Origin: Cepaea nemoralis
Taxonomy: Eukaryota > Mollusca > Gastropoda > Stylommatophora > Helicidae
Assembly (NCBI GenBank): GCA_014155875.1
Contig: JACEFZ010011691.1
Location: 1,104,501-1,168,500, forward strand
DNA: 64,000 bases
Reading direction: 5' to 3'
Positions within the stretch are counted from its first letter, which is position 1. Each line of letters opens with the position of its first letter. Under the pieces are notes generated by a model, which did no database searches, was not told the DNA's origin, and saw only the letters and a program-made list of their open reading frames with translations. A program made the translations under genes and the position numbers. Below, one piece after another: positions 12,909 through 23,313 of the stretch.

Positions 12909-13189
12909 TCTTCCTGCTCAATACTCAATGTTTTACCAGGTTCACTGTCTTCCGTAACCTGATCCAAAACTGGAAACCGCACCTGCACAGAAGGATCCAT
13001 TGGGTCCCCAAAATACAGCTATGAAACAACCCTGCATGCTTCTGACATCATTCATTCATTCAAATATCATGAGAAAATAAACACACACCATCTAACTTTC
13101 TGCAGAATAGGTCAGTCTAATATTCTGTGCATAACGACTGGATTAAATTGTGACTTTGAAATAAATTAAATTATTTGGCACAATGTAAG

Positions 13190-13440
13190 TAATTTTATTT
13201 TCTAGAGCTTGCTAAAATTAATCTGTACTTATTTTTAGATGGATTTTTAAATTATGCATCCATTTTTACATATATTTGTAGAGTTTCATAGCCAACTGTC
13301 TTCCACGAGTGGTAGAAAAAAATATTTCTGCGGACTTGTTGTTTCATCTTTGTGAATGGAAATCCAAAATGGAGGTGCTACGGATATCGATCGGACTAGG
13401 CTGCATATAGGTTTTATGTTCAAAACATGCAATTTGAACT
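13190..13440 (+). repeat. Non-coding module, copy 1
   Basis: First of four related stretches (see 14700-15510), marked by a TAGATGGATTTT segment, a GCATCCA segment, a GTTTCAT segment and a GATCGGA segment in the same order. The module is part of the segmental duplication and also appears, shortened, near 59110-59215. Confidence 0.6.
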
Positions 13441-13802
13441 ACTAAAGTTAAAGAGAATATCAGTTTAAAGATTATTAGAGTAACATTTATTATTTATTAT
13501 TTTAGAATTAACTGTTAATAAGAAAATACTGTTAGATGGGTATTTTTTAATCTGCAGCTTTTGTCTTGTATTTTTGCATCTCTGATTATTGTTCTTCAAT
13601 GGTAGTGTCTGTCGTTGGAGACATTTTCAATTTTGTTGGAGACACTCCGATTGGGACACAAAGGAGAGCTGCACAGAGGGTGGATCCTGATGTTTTTGTT
13701 CAAGATCCTGACACTCAAATGTGAATATCCCCGCTTAGAATTGACATACAGACATCTTTGAGGTACTGCTAGATTTGGTTTTAAAAGGCCCATCTATCTG
13801 TC

Positions 13803-14361
13803 TGGGAGATGCCTTGAAGAGATTAGAACAAGAATCGCCATGGCGAAAGTAGCCTTTAGCAAGATGAAAAACATTCTGACCAATAAAAAGATGTCAATTG
13901 AAACGAGAAAGAGAGTGTTGAGGGGATACATAGAGCCTGTTCTTTTGTATGGATGTGAAACTTGGACAATGAGCAGTCAAGCTGAAAAGCATCCGATGGC
14001 TGCAGAAATGTGGTTTCTGAGGAAAAATGCAAAGAATACCATGGACAGACAGAAAAACCAATGACCAAGTACTACAGGAGACAAATGAACATCGTAAACT
14101 GATTAGAGAAATTAGACGTAGACAGTCAAAATTTGTTGGACATGTTATGAGAAGAAATGGATTGGAGAACTTAGTGACAACTGGCAAGATCGAGGGAACA
14201 GACCAAGAGGAAGACCGAGAGGAAAATACCTGGATGGCTTGGCCACATGGCATGGACGAGACAGGAACACTGAGCTGATCCACGACATTGGTGATCGAGT
14301 GAAATGGTGAGTCATGACCGCCCACGCTTTCCGGCATGGCACATGATTGATTGATTGATTG
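13803..14361 (+). mobile_element. Family A LINE 3' end with exact 11-bp TSD
   Basis: A 559-bp insertion flanked by ATCTATCTGTC at 13792-13802 and 14362-14372. It encodes the C-terminal region only: CLEEIRTRIAMAKVAF, IEPVLLYGCETW (near 13935), MQRIPWTDRKTNDQVLQET (14027 onward), RRRQSKFVGHVMRRN and NLVTTGKIEG (near 14175), with frame breaks. The tail is (GATT)n. The left end lies in the DGRCLEE codons, so the RT catalytic domain is absent. Confidence 0.85.
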
Positions 14362-14429
14362 ATCTATCTGTCATGAAAGAAACAATAATATAAAATACCC
14401 AATTTGAAAATCATTACCAAATCTGCTAT

Positions 14430-15510
14430 GTTCTATTGACCGTATTGACGTAATAATAGGATTTTCAATCATGCCTTGACCCAAACTGAAAAGGAAGTGA
14501 TATACCGCACCACCCCACAATAATCCACTGTATCCCAAAAAACATCGCTATGTCATTCATTCATTCAAATATCATGTGAGAATAACAGTCATTTTGGCTT
14601 CAGCAGAAAAGATCCCCCTAATATTCTGTGCATAGCGATTGGTTGAAATTATCATGACATTAAAATAAATTAAAATTATAATTTTTTTGCTCACTGTATT
14701 TAATTTTTTCTAGTGCTGTTCACAGAAAACCATCAATTTTAGATGGATTTTCGAATTCTGCATCCAAGTTCATATACATTTGGAAAGTTTCATCGCTAAA
14801 CTTGCTTGAATTGTGGATGAAAACAAAACTGTCTGCAAAGATGTGCCTTTGTTCTTTGGGCACATCGATTGGACCGGCATTTACACTTTGTAACACTATT
14901 ATGGCACTGTTCATAGAAAACCATCAATTGTAGATGAATTTTCTAATTCTGCGTCCATCCAATTATACATACATTTGGAAAGTTTCATTGCTAAACTTGC
15001 TCGAATTGTGGCTGAAAACTAAATTTTCTGTGAAGATGTGCCTTTGTGAATGGGGAAACCCATGGGCCATAGCGGCCTCACATGCACATATCGATCGGAT
15101 TGGCATGTACACTTTCAATTTGTAACACTCAAAACACTAAAGTTAAAGAAAATACAAGTTTAAAGATTAATAATAATTTATTTGTATACTTGTAGTATTT
15201 TTTAATCCTTTAACATGACGAAACATATGTTTGAAGTCAGTTTTTCATATCCGTCTATGACCCATTTGAGACAAATCAAATAATCTGAATCTCTCGCACA
15301 GACTGATAGGTAGCATCTGTAATTATTTTTTTTTTTCTGGTGCTTTTAAAAGAAAACCATCAATTGTAGATGGATTTTCAAATTCTGCATCCAATTGTAC
15401 AGATATTGTTTGCTTTAATTCTGGTTGAAAAACAGATTTTCTGGGAAGTAAGATGTTATGACCATGAGTGCCTTTGTGAATGGGAAACCCAAAATGGCTG
15501 CCGATGTTTT
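14430..15510 (+). repeat. Non-coding module, three further copies
   Basis: Copies at about 14700-14895, 14900-15125 and 15330-15510 share with 13190-13440 the ordered segments AGAAAACCATCAATT, TAGATGGATTTTC, TTCTGCATCCA, TTTGGAAAGTTTCAT and GTGCCTTTG. The stretch 14430-14700 also resembles 12960-13190, so part of this is a larger direct duplication. There is no coding potential. A further shared block (GAAGTCAGTTTTTCATATCC) occurs near 15230 and 15960. Confidence 0.65.
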
Positions 15511-15545
15511 ACTACATTATTAATTTTTGTCAAACTATTATTGTG

Positions 15546-15617
15546 TCCTCACTAGTATAGTGGTAATTATCCCCGCTTGTCACGAGGGAGACCGGGGTTC
15601 TATTCCCCGCCGGGTAG
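15546..15617 (+). tRNA. tRNA-Asp(GTC)-like gene, probably a pseudogene
   Basis: The 72-nt length and body match a eukaryotic tRNA-Asp. TAGTATAGTGG forms the D arm/box A region, TTGTCAC is the anticodon loop with GTC, and CGGGGTTCTATTCCCCG is the T arm. A run of ten T (15621-15630) follows, as a pol III terminator would. Against function: the 7-bp acceptor stem pairs poorly (TCCTCAC against CCGGGTA, several mismatches), the anticodon stem has one mismatch, and the T loop is TTCTATT where TTCGATT is usual. A tRNA pseudogene or SINE-related copy is more likely than a working gene. Confidence 0.6.
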
Positions 15618-15630
15618 GCATTTTTTTTTT

Positions 15631-16500
15631 CCAGAAATTTATTAGGTGATATAATAAAACATATTACACATGACGATCTAAAATATTATATAGAACCGAG
15701 AAACTCAAAGCTTGTGAATAAAGTGTGCTCTATGGATCTGCAGAAGCTGCCGATACTTTTTACAATAAATAATTTGGGACCGTTATTCGGAAGAATGCCC
15801 AGCATTTTTTTATCACGGTGATACGATACCGTCGATTGGTTGCTCTGTGAATAACATTCAATATTATTTGCAGCTGCGAATAACACGACCCTAATAATAA
15901 TTTATTTGTATTTTTGTACTTTTGTTTTTCATCATTTAATATGACGGAACTTATTTTGAAGTCAGTTTTTCATATCCGTCTATGACCCGTTTAAGACCGG
16001 ACTGGTTCACATTCTAAGGGACGAAAAAATTAACATCCTTAAAGATATGTCAAGAACAGAGGACTTTGATGCCAGTGAATCCACATTGCTGTCCAGGAGG
16101 AAAGACTTGGGAGTAAGAATTGGCACGGCCAGACATGAGGTATATCGGGAAAACAAGGTGCCTCGTCAACCAACACAGAACTGGCACTATTAGCCACCGG
16201 ACAGTGATGCATAAGCTGCAGGGAGGATCTGAGCACCAATGGACCTGTCCGGACTGATAACTGATAACTGGTTCACATGTCTACATGAAGGTAATCATAT
16301 GATGGCTGGTATTGAGTCCCAGTATTTCTACAAGTCAGTTTGGGTAGTTTGTGTGTTGACATGTGGTGGGAGTGTTCCCGAGCTTCTAAAGTCGCGCTAG
16401 TGTGTGAGCACTTTCACTGAGAGCTGTATGTTGTCAAACAATACATGCCCTGACTATAGATGTGACGTGACATTTGACTTAACAGCCCGCTACAGCCAGT
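15631..16500. other. No gene recognised; weak repeat similarity
   Basis: AT-rich stretch. 15890-15995 resembles 15160-15270, an extension of the non-coding module. A possible decayed plus-strand coding segment at 16030-16190 (ILKDMSRTEDF near 16040) has no family I can name. Confidence 0.4.
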
Positions 16501-16506
16501 GTTCAG

Positions 16507-16525
16507 CCCCCCCCCCCCCCCCCCC
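16507..16525. repeat. Poly(C) run
   Basis: Nineteen consecutive C. Similar runs occur at 26286-26302 (C), about 31974-31984 (C), 30661-30676 (G) and 41425-41442 (G). Confidence 0.95.
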
Positions 16526-17110
16526 ATACCCAGGCAGCGACCAGTCGGCTATAGGGATCGTGACATTTCCATTATTTTACTCATTGATAACGTAAAGGCA
16601 ATGGACACACTGGACTTCCAAAGTCACCACAAATATGTGATACATACAGTACACCTTCACAAAAATGTGAATATCTTCACTTAGAATTGACATACAGACA
16701 TCAATGAGGCACCATTAGATTTGGTTTTTCAAGGCTAATATATTTGTGGTGATCTCATTAGTAAAACTTCAATTGAAAATTGATCGAAAATGCAAAGAAT
16801 AACTTAAGTAAGGTATGTCTGTGTTTGCAGCCGTTTCTTTCTACTTAGTTATCTTCTGTATATTTACCTTGGTTACATTCGAGCAAACCAATACAGCTAC
16901 CGAAGACTTTTGCCAATGGTAGATAAAGGTAAAGGTCTGTGAGATATTAAGATGATAGTCAACATAAATAAATTGTGAATGATGTAGTGCAATATTCAAC
17001 ATTTACCAAATTAAATGTTGTATCCGACATTCAACACAGACAAGCCGCCATGTTTCAGGTAACTGGGAAAGCGTATACAAAAACTAAGGGAACGGAACTC
17101 TGTAATGGCC
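16526..17110. other. No gene; one short duplicated segment
   Basis: 16666-16735 repeats 13720-13790 (shared GCTTAGAATTGACATACAGA-type text with a few changes). Nothing else is recognised. Confidence 0.4.
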
Positions 17111-17114
17111 AGTG

Positions 17115-17480
17115 GCATTCATCATCATCAAGTGCCATGCCGACTGGCGTAGCGGTCATGACTCCCCACAGATCTCGGTCTTTGGTTTTCTGGATCAACT
17201 CTGTCGTTGATATTCTTCCATGCCACCGTCGCAATCCAGCATCATTTCTCTTGGTCTGTCTCTGTCCCTTTTCCCCTCGATCTTTCCGGTTGTCACGATG
17301 TTCTCCAATGCCTCTCTTAGCATAACATGACCAAAGAAAACCGTTTGTCTCTCTCTTATTGTTGTATATAATAATAATGTTCTAGTTTCATTAGCCTCTT
17401 TCATGCATTCGTTGTTAGTTACTTTGGCAGTCCAAGGAATTCGCAACATTCGTCCCAGGAGGCCATCTCTGTTACTTCCA
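17115..17480 (-). pseudogene. Family B LINE 3' end
   Basis: Minus-strand remains: MLRIPWTAKVTNNECMKEAN (near 17440), RQTVFFGHVMLREALENIV and TTGKIEGKRDRDRPREMMLD (near 17280), then an (ATG)n-type tail at 17119-17130. It continues beyond the MITE into 17755-18127, so MITE and LINE fragments are interleaved. Confidence 0.75.
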
Positions 17481-17490
17481 ATCTCTTCCT

Positions 17491-17754
17491 AATTTGAATA
17501 ACGAAGACACAAACCATATATTGTACGATTTATTGCCTGGCACATTTCGCTGAATCTAGTCGTGTACATATTGCAGAAGTCACACAACATAGAGTAAAAC
17601 GAACATGTGTATATTTCAGCTTGAACGATGTATCTAATTATTTTATACAATATTGTGTGACTTCTGCAGAAGAGTATGTGCCTGGTGAGATGCAGCAAAA
17701 TGTGCTAGGCAATAAATCGTACAATCTATGGGTTGTGTCTTCGTTATTCAAATT
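17491..17754. mobile_element. Fold-back MITE, 256 bp, inside a LINE fragment
   Basis: The element spans 17495-17750. Its ends are TGAATAACGAAGACACAA and the exact complement, and the inverted similarity extends imperfectly to about 100 bp per arm, leaving a short AT-rich centre. AATT flanks it on both sides (17491-17494 and 17751-17754), a plausible 4-bp target-site duplication. There is no coding capacity. The TSD could be read one base longer because flank and terminus share T/A bases. The superfamily is not determined. Confidence 0.75.
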
Positions 17755-18127
17755 CACTACGGGAATACATTGTTTTGATCTTCCTAATTTGTTCATTTAC
17801 ATTCCAAGATTCACAGTCATACAGCAAAACAGGTTCTATATAGCACCTCAACACTCTCTTTCTTACATTGAATGATATTGACTTATTGCATAAGATACTC
17901 TTCATTTTCTGAAATGCTGCTTTTGCTTGCCCTATTCTGCTCTTAATCTCTGTTGTGCATCTTCCATCTGATGTTATAAATGTTCCTAGATATTTAAAAC
18001 TATCTACTTGGTGAAGAATTTGCCCTTCTATCTCTATCTCACATTTGGGTGTCACCTGTTTCTGTGATATAAACGTTGTTACTGTTTTATTGATATTCAG
18101 AGAGTGTCCTTTCTTTGCACTCTCTGT
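17755..18127 (-). pseudogene. Family B LINE, RT C-terminal part
   Basis: Minus-strand ORF with SLNINKTVTTFIS (near 18080), FKYLGTFITSDGRC (near 17990), KSILCNKSISFNVRKRVL and IEPVLLYDCESWNVNEQI (near 17800). It is the upstream neighbour of the fragment at 17115-17480, interrupted by the MITE. Truncation at about 18127 removes the catalytic motifs. Confidence 0.75.
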
Positions 18128-18159
18128 CACCGAAACAATATATAATATATTATAATCGT

Positions 18160-18620
18160 CATCACCACCATCATCATCATCTCCCACATTTGCCTTCAAA
18201 CATCGTGATGAGATATAGTTGACGTTCCAGCACCTGACGGGTGACACTGGATAGTAACTATCATTTCATGTGATTGTACAACTTCTTTGATGTCGTCAAT
18301 CCATTGTCTTCTCGGGCGTCCTCTTGCTCTTGTATCAGATATTCTTTGATGAAGCACCAGTGCTGGTAGTTGATGGTCTTGCCTTGCATATTTTTATTAT
18401 TATCGAGATGGTCTAACCATCGCCCGCCATTCAATATATCTGGCACAAGGTGTTTATCCCACCCTGTGTCTGATAGCATCATTTCTTACTGGGTCTCGGA
18501 GAGTTAAGTTGGTGAATCTTTTCAGGCATCTCATCTCACAGGTGTTGATTTTGCGTCAGTGTCATTTGATACATATGCATCACTTTTGTTGTGACCGGGA
18601 TGTTCTGATTTTTACCTGGT
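18160..18620 (-). pseudogene. Family D LINE 3' end
   Basis: The terminal 80 bases, read on the minus strand, resemble 28470-28540: a GTGCTGGAACG segment followed by the (GAT)n tail at 18166-18182. Upstream codons (INYQHWCFIKEY, EQEDARED) match the decayed end of family D at 28340-28400. Confidence 0.6.
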
Positions 18621-18689
18621 TCTTCCTATAATACTATTCTTCTTCCCCTCTACAACCTCCTGCTTCTTCTACTTCTTCTCCGTGTCAAA

Positions 18690-19330
18690 TGATGTAATTT
18701 TTACACGGACGGCTCTGTGCTAAGAACCAAAAGAGGTGCCTAGGGGCTCATTTTTTATTTTTTTTTTGCATACCCTATTTACAGGAAATCGCTGTCAACA
18801 CCAGCATTGCTGTTGTTAATGTCTTGGCAAGTTTACGTTCAGTAGTTTGCCATTGCTTTCTGAACGACCGGCTTCCATACCAACACGTTAAAACCAAGCG
18901 CTAACTACAGGGTCTGCTACCAAATCGGTCGCAGCTGTGTTTCGAACATAGGATAGGTAAGCGGGATTACGAACCGCGTCCGTAACGCCTTTACCACGGA
19001 GACTGGCTAGGCCGTAACTCCTAGCCGCTATGGGTTCGTAGCAAAGGTTAATAGACAGTGTTTATTGCAGGAGAGCCTGGCATTTGATATCAAACACAAT
19101 TTAGAATATGAGGATGGAGGCAGTCACTGCGGCGTATCACTAGCTGGGGAATTAACAGCACACACGTGTCGTGATTGTAACGGACTAACATGCATGCTCA
19201 GCAGGGTGAAGACAGGTATGCTTCGTGTAGAGTGGTAGGCGTCAATTAAGAAGTCTACGGTGGGGAGTACCCGTTGGATAGCTTCCTCCGGGGTATGCTG
19301 GTGTGTTTGTAAATTTGTTCGTTTGAAATT
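18690..19330 (+). pseudogene. RNase H-bearing LINE fragment split by a SINE
   Basis: 18700-18745 encodes YTDGSVLR, the first catalytic aspartate segment of RNase H. The sequence resumes at about 19060-19310 with text parallel to 1880-2110 of the 1789-2440 insertion (the METAV glutamate region, the CNG-T-H-AQQG equivalent of TDSQSML, then the FSGVCWCV region). It has many stops and is clearly dead. Confidence 0.6.
18750..19056 (-). mobile_element. tRNA-derived SINE
   Basis: On the minus strand the head reads GTCTCCGTGGTAAAGGCG (box A-like), followed by GGTTCGTAATCCCGC (box B-like). A middle domain containing CAGAAAGCAATGGCAAACTA and an A-rich tail (18751-18773 as T on the plus strand) follow. 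The middle domain and tail recur at 42610-42770, 58652-58895 and 60495-60585. It interrupts the RNase H fragment around it. Confidence 0.75.
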
Positions 19331-19385
19331 TGTCTCTATCTACAATTTTGTCTCTTGTATGAACTCCACTTTTGTTTTAGTGCAC

Positions 19386-20035
19386 TCAGTGATCCATAGA
19401 GTTTACCTTCCACTGTTGTTTCTCTAGGCCAGAAGATTTGCCTAGAGACGTATTTTGAGCAGACGTGGAATATGTGACCTGCCGTCTACGGCGCCCATTC
19501 GCATGTGCACATGGATGATTCACCAATCTTGAATTTGTATACATGTGGTTGCGTAATCTAGTGTGTCCTGTTCTGATGCGCAGAATAATGATTTGTTCAG
19601 GTCTGTCCGTAAAGTGGCAATTGTCTTGAGCTAGTGTTGGTGGCTTTCTGATTGATTTGATCATTATTTTCTGTTGGTGGTATGTAACAGGCACATCAGG
19701 TTGTTGTTATAGTGCTCCTTCCTCCCTTAGCTAGCCGATCAGCTCTCTCGTTTCCGGGTACTCTACAATGAGATGGTATCCATTGTAAGCTCGTATGGTG
19801 ACCTTTCGCTGGCTGCCTAGTTCAGAAAGTAATGTCCATAGTAATGGTAATTTCCCAGACAGGAGAACCTCGAGTACTAATTTTGCATCTGTCAATAGCA
19901 CCACAGGTTGTGTACCATGATCGGTATTTAATCATTTCTATGTTGCTATCTTGATTGCCTGGATTTCTGCATCATAGGTATGGCAGTAAGCTCCTTTTTG
20001 GTGATCTGGCCGTGTTCCGAGTATTGTAGCACTGC
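19386..20035 (-). pseudogene. LINE RNase H and C-terminal region
   Basis: On the minus strand: YDAEIQAIKIA (near 19960), LQWIPSHCRVPGNERADRLAK (19720-19795, with the C-terminal RNase H aspartate), then ILRIRTGHTRLRNHMYT (near 19560), the usual segment after RNase H in Jockey/I-type elements. One or more frame breaks. It ends where a family A fragment begins. Confidence 0.75.
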
Positions 20036-20360
20036 TACATAGAACCTGTACTTTTGAATGGATGTGAAGCGTGGACAATGAGCAGTCAAGCTGAAAAACA
20101 TCTGATGGCTGTGGAAAATGCAAAGAATACCATGGACAGACAGAAACACCAATGAATAAGTCCTTCAAGAAACAAATGAAGATTGTAAACTGATTAGAGA
20201 CATTAGACGTAATCAGTCACAATTTTTTGGCATGTTATGAGAAGAAGTGACTTGGAGAACTTGATGACGACTGGCAAGATCGGGGGGAAGAGACCAAGGG
20301 GAAGACCGAGAAGTAAATACCAGGATGGCTTGGTCACGTGGCACGGTCAAGACAAGAACA
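20036..20360 (+). pseudogene. Family A LINE 3' end
   Basis: Plus-strand remains: EPVLLNGCEAWTMSSQAEKH (near 20045), then MQRIPWTDRNTN, RSDLENLMTTGKI and GKRPRGRPRSKYQDGLVTWH (near 20290). The left boundary coincides with the end of the RNase H fragment. There is an internal deletion of about 20 bases near 20117. Confidence 0.7.
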
Positions 20361-20687
20361 CTGATAGACTTAGAGGACTTAGTGGTTCAGAATATCGACT
20401 CCGCTGATATTAATGGAATCGAAGTGCGGCATTATCTCACTTGTATTCCCGATGTCATGCCACAAGTTCCAGACATTCTACACGAAGTTACGTTCAGGTT
20501 GTACTTATTTACCTACTTTATGTGAATGTTGTAATTGTTGTATCATAGTACTTATCATCATACCACCTTACATCATGTTGTAAATAATCTTGATTGATAA
20601 TAAATTTGAATGTAGTTTATTTTAACGCATAGTTCAATCATTTATTATTTTTTTTCCCCCCAAGGGAAACAATTGTGATGCATACCT

Positions 20688-20795
20688 TCAATTAATCAAT
20701 CATGTGCCATGCCGGAAAGCGTGGGCGCTCATGACTCGCCATTTCACTCGATCACCGGAGTCGTGGATCAGATCAGTGTTCCTGTCCACCTTGGT
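20688..20795 (-). pseudogene. Family A LINE 3'-end stub
   Basis: About 100 bases equal to the 3' end at 22240-22340 on the minus strand, with an (ATTG)n-like tail at its left (AATTAATCAATCATGTGCC). Confidence 0.7.
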
Positions 20796-21934
20796 GGGGG
20801 ATTAATTGTAACCAAGGAAGGGGTATTTTCAGAGAGGAAACTCGCCTTGCCTAGTAGTCCATTAGTAGACATAAATTTGGGCATCTAACCTTATCTTTTC
20901 CACTCCTCTGGGATATCAAGACCAGCTACTCATACCTAGTAACGAGCCATTCTCAGCTGTATGCTTGGATATCCAGGAACTTGGTCTGTCTTCAGCCTAT
21001 AACATACAAGTGTCGCTAGTTTCTCTCTGGGATCTGGAGTGTAAGGGATCTGATCCGGCACCCATAGTGAAACGCCAGTGTAAAAAACAGTTACTGCTGA
21101 CATATTGGACGGCACGTCTGGAATCTAATTAGTCAACTGACATATTTGACTTTATTTCAGCAAATCAATCTAAGTCACGTATGGCAAATTGTCGACAGCA
21201 CCCGTGAATTCTGACAGATTGGTTGCCTGTCAGGTGTCAAAAATAGTCACTTGATGACAAATTGGGTATTCGCTCGGCAGCGTTCGGGATAGTACTTCAT
21301 CCTCTCTATGAAAGTAAATGGTCAGATGTATATTTGTACTGTGTGTAAGTTTAAGAATCTGATACCCAGCCCCTTCCGTGTATACTTCAATATGGGAAGC
21401 AGTGATATTAATGTTATTCTTTACAGGAGTCAGTATCCCATCCTTTTGCCTGTCTATTTCGCAAGTTCAGAAGCACTGGTAGCTTCTGATTTCGGAGGCT
21501 ATATTTTTGTTGTGGTGAATTTCTTGCAAGCAACATACATTTACGTACTATTCAAACAATATGTTTTCTACCTGTTTTTTTTTTTTTTTTTTGTAGCTGC
21601 CTCCCTCTGCATTCCACTATATTATTTTTTATTCTGTGTATGGCATGACCAGAAGCGCTCTATTCTCAGATCCATTGGCTCCACAGAACATCTGAGAAAG
21701 ACCTCCAGTCATTGTGGTTGGACACTTTCAGGCACAGAGTCCAGTAGTGCTCCTGTCTTGGGGACTATGGCAGGGCGAGCACAATAAACTGTTGTAGTAA
21801 TAGATAACTTTTATGGCGTGTTTACATGGTATCTTGATGGCTGCTGTACACATCCAGGCTGGTTACCTCCGTCTTCAGCACCTTACATTTGCTAGGGTTG
21901 ACTGTGGTCTTACCTGAGTTTAGGTATGTATGCA
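20796..21934. other. No gene recognised
   Basis: One 159-codon open stretch at 21308-21787 starts at ATG, but runs through a poly(T) tract (21578-21592) that reads as a poly-Phe segment, and has no recognisable domain. I treat it as chance. A T-run followed by new text (21593-21787) could be a retroposed tail in inverted orientation, which is inference. Confidence 0.35.
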
Positions 21935-22232
21935 TGAGGGTCGTTCAGAAAGAAATGCACCACATTGTTTTTTTCCCTCGGGAGTTGTTAGTTCAAAAAA
22001 GCATGACATTTATACATAATATACATGGATATGGCATGTAAACATCGGTATTATTCAACAAAATCCCCATTAACGTGGACGGCTTTATGCCAGCGCGAAA
22101 CAAGTGCATGTGTTTGTTGCTCATACCAGATTTTGTCTTGATCGTGTAGCAATTTCTTCGCTGCATGAATCACTCCTTGATCATCTTCAAACCTTGACCC
22201 ACCGAGTACAATGTGGACCAAATATATAAAAG
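21935..22232 (-). mobile_element. mariner transposase C-terminus and terminal repeat
   Basis: Minus-strand codons LGGSRFEDDQGVIHAAKKLL (near 22190) through ALVSRWHKAVHVNGDFVE and a stop (22051) match the usual C-terminal end of mariner transposases. After about 90 bases comes TGAGGGTCGTTCAGAAAG on the plus strand at 21935, a mariner-type terminal inverted repeat. The rest of the gene is at 25515-26220, beyond the LINE inserted at 22233-25507. Confidence 0.8.
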
Positions 22233-23313
22233 TCCATCCATCCATCATGTGCCATGCCGGTAAGCGTGGGCGGTCATGTTCTGCCATCTCACTCGATCAC
22301 CAGAGTCGTGGATCAGCTCAGTGTTCCTGTCTCGACCATGCCATGCGGCCAAGCCATCCAGGTATTTACTTCTCGGTCTTCCCCTTGGTCTCTTCCCTTC
22401 GATCTTGCCAGTCGTCACCAAGTTCTCCAAGTCATTTCTTCTCATAATGTGCCCAAAAACTTTTGACTGTCTACGTCTAATGACTCTAATCAGTTTACGA
22501 TCTTCATTTGTTTCTTGAAGGACTTGTTCATTGGTTTTTCTGTCTGTCCATGGTATTCTTTGCATTTTCCTCAGAAACCACATTTCTACAGCCATCAGCT
22601 GTTTTTCAGCTTGACTGCTTATTGTCCAAGCTTCACATCCATACAAAAGTATAGGTTCTATGTAGCACTTCAACACTCTTTTTCTCGTTTTAATTGATAT
22701 CTTTTTATTGGTCTGTATGCTTTTCATCTTGCAAAAGGCTTCCTTCGCAATGACAATTCTTGTTCTAATCTCTTCAAGGCATCTCCCATCAGATGTTATG
22801 ACTGTGGCGAGATAACTATATCGATTCACTTGGTTAAGAATATGCCCATTTACTCGTATATCACATTGTGGTATTTCCTTCTTCCCAGTGACGACCATAA
22901 TCTGTGTCTTCTTAATATTCAGTTTCTAACCCTAGTTGTTTCACTGTGTGCAACAACCGCGACTAAGTAAATTTTGCAGGTCCTGTTCATTGTCTGCAAT
23001 CAAGACTGTATCATCTGCATATCTAATGTTATTGATGTATCGTCCCACAATGTTGATTCCTTCCATATCCTCTATATTTCTGAAAATATTTTCATTGTAC
23101 AGGGGAAAAAAGATCTGGAGACATTACACATCCCTGTCTCACACCTCTCTTAATAGGCTGATATTGACCTACATCGTTATCAATTCTGATGGCAGCTTGT
23201 TGTTTCCAATATATGTGTTTTACAAGTCTAAGATCTTTTCCATCCATTTGTAGATCTTCAAGCATCCTATCATGTCGACATGTCTCACTTTATCGAAAGC
23301 CTTTGTGTCTATA

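Larger units (their letters stand above)
1333..13460 (+). repeat. Segmental duplication, copy A
   Basis: Collinear with 54142-59213 in the same orientation. Shared blocks are 1333-1780 with 54142-54590, 2455-3500 with 54595-55260, one tandem unit with 55260-58370, and 12910-13460 with 58370-59213. Differences are an insertion at 1789-2440 and a five-unit tandem expansion here, against a minisatellite expansion and three retroelement insertions in copy B. Copy B also lacks about 110 bases of copy A's 13310-13420. Confidence 0.8.

Noticed and set aside
21308..21787. 159-codon ORF with apparent hydrophobic segment
   Set aside because: The hydrophobic run is a translated poly(T) tract; no domain and no homologous copy in the window.
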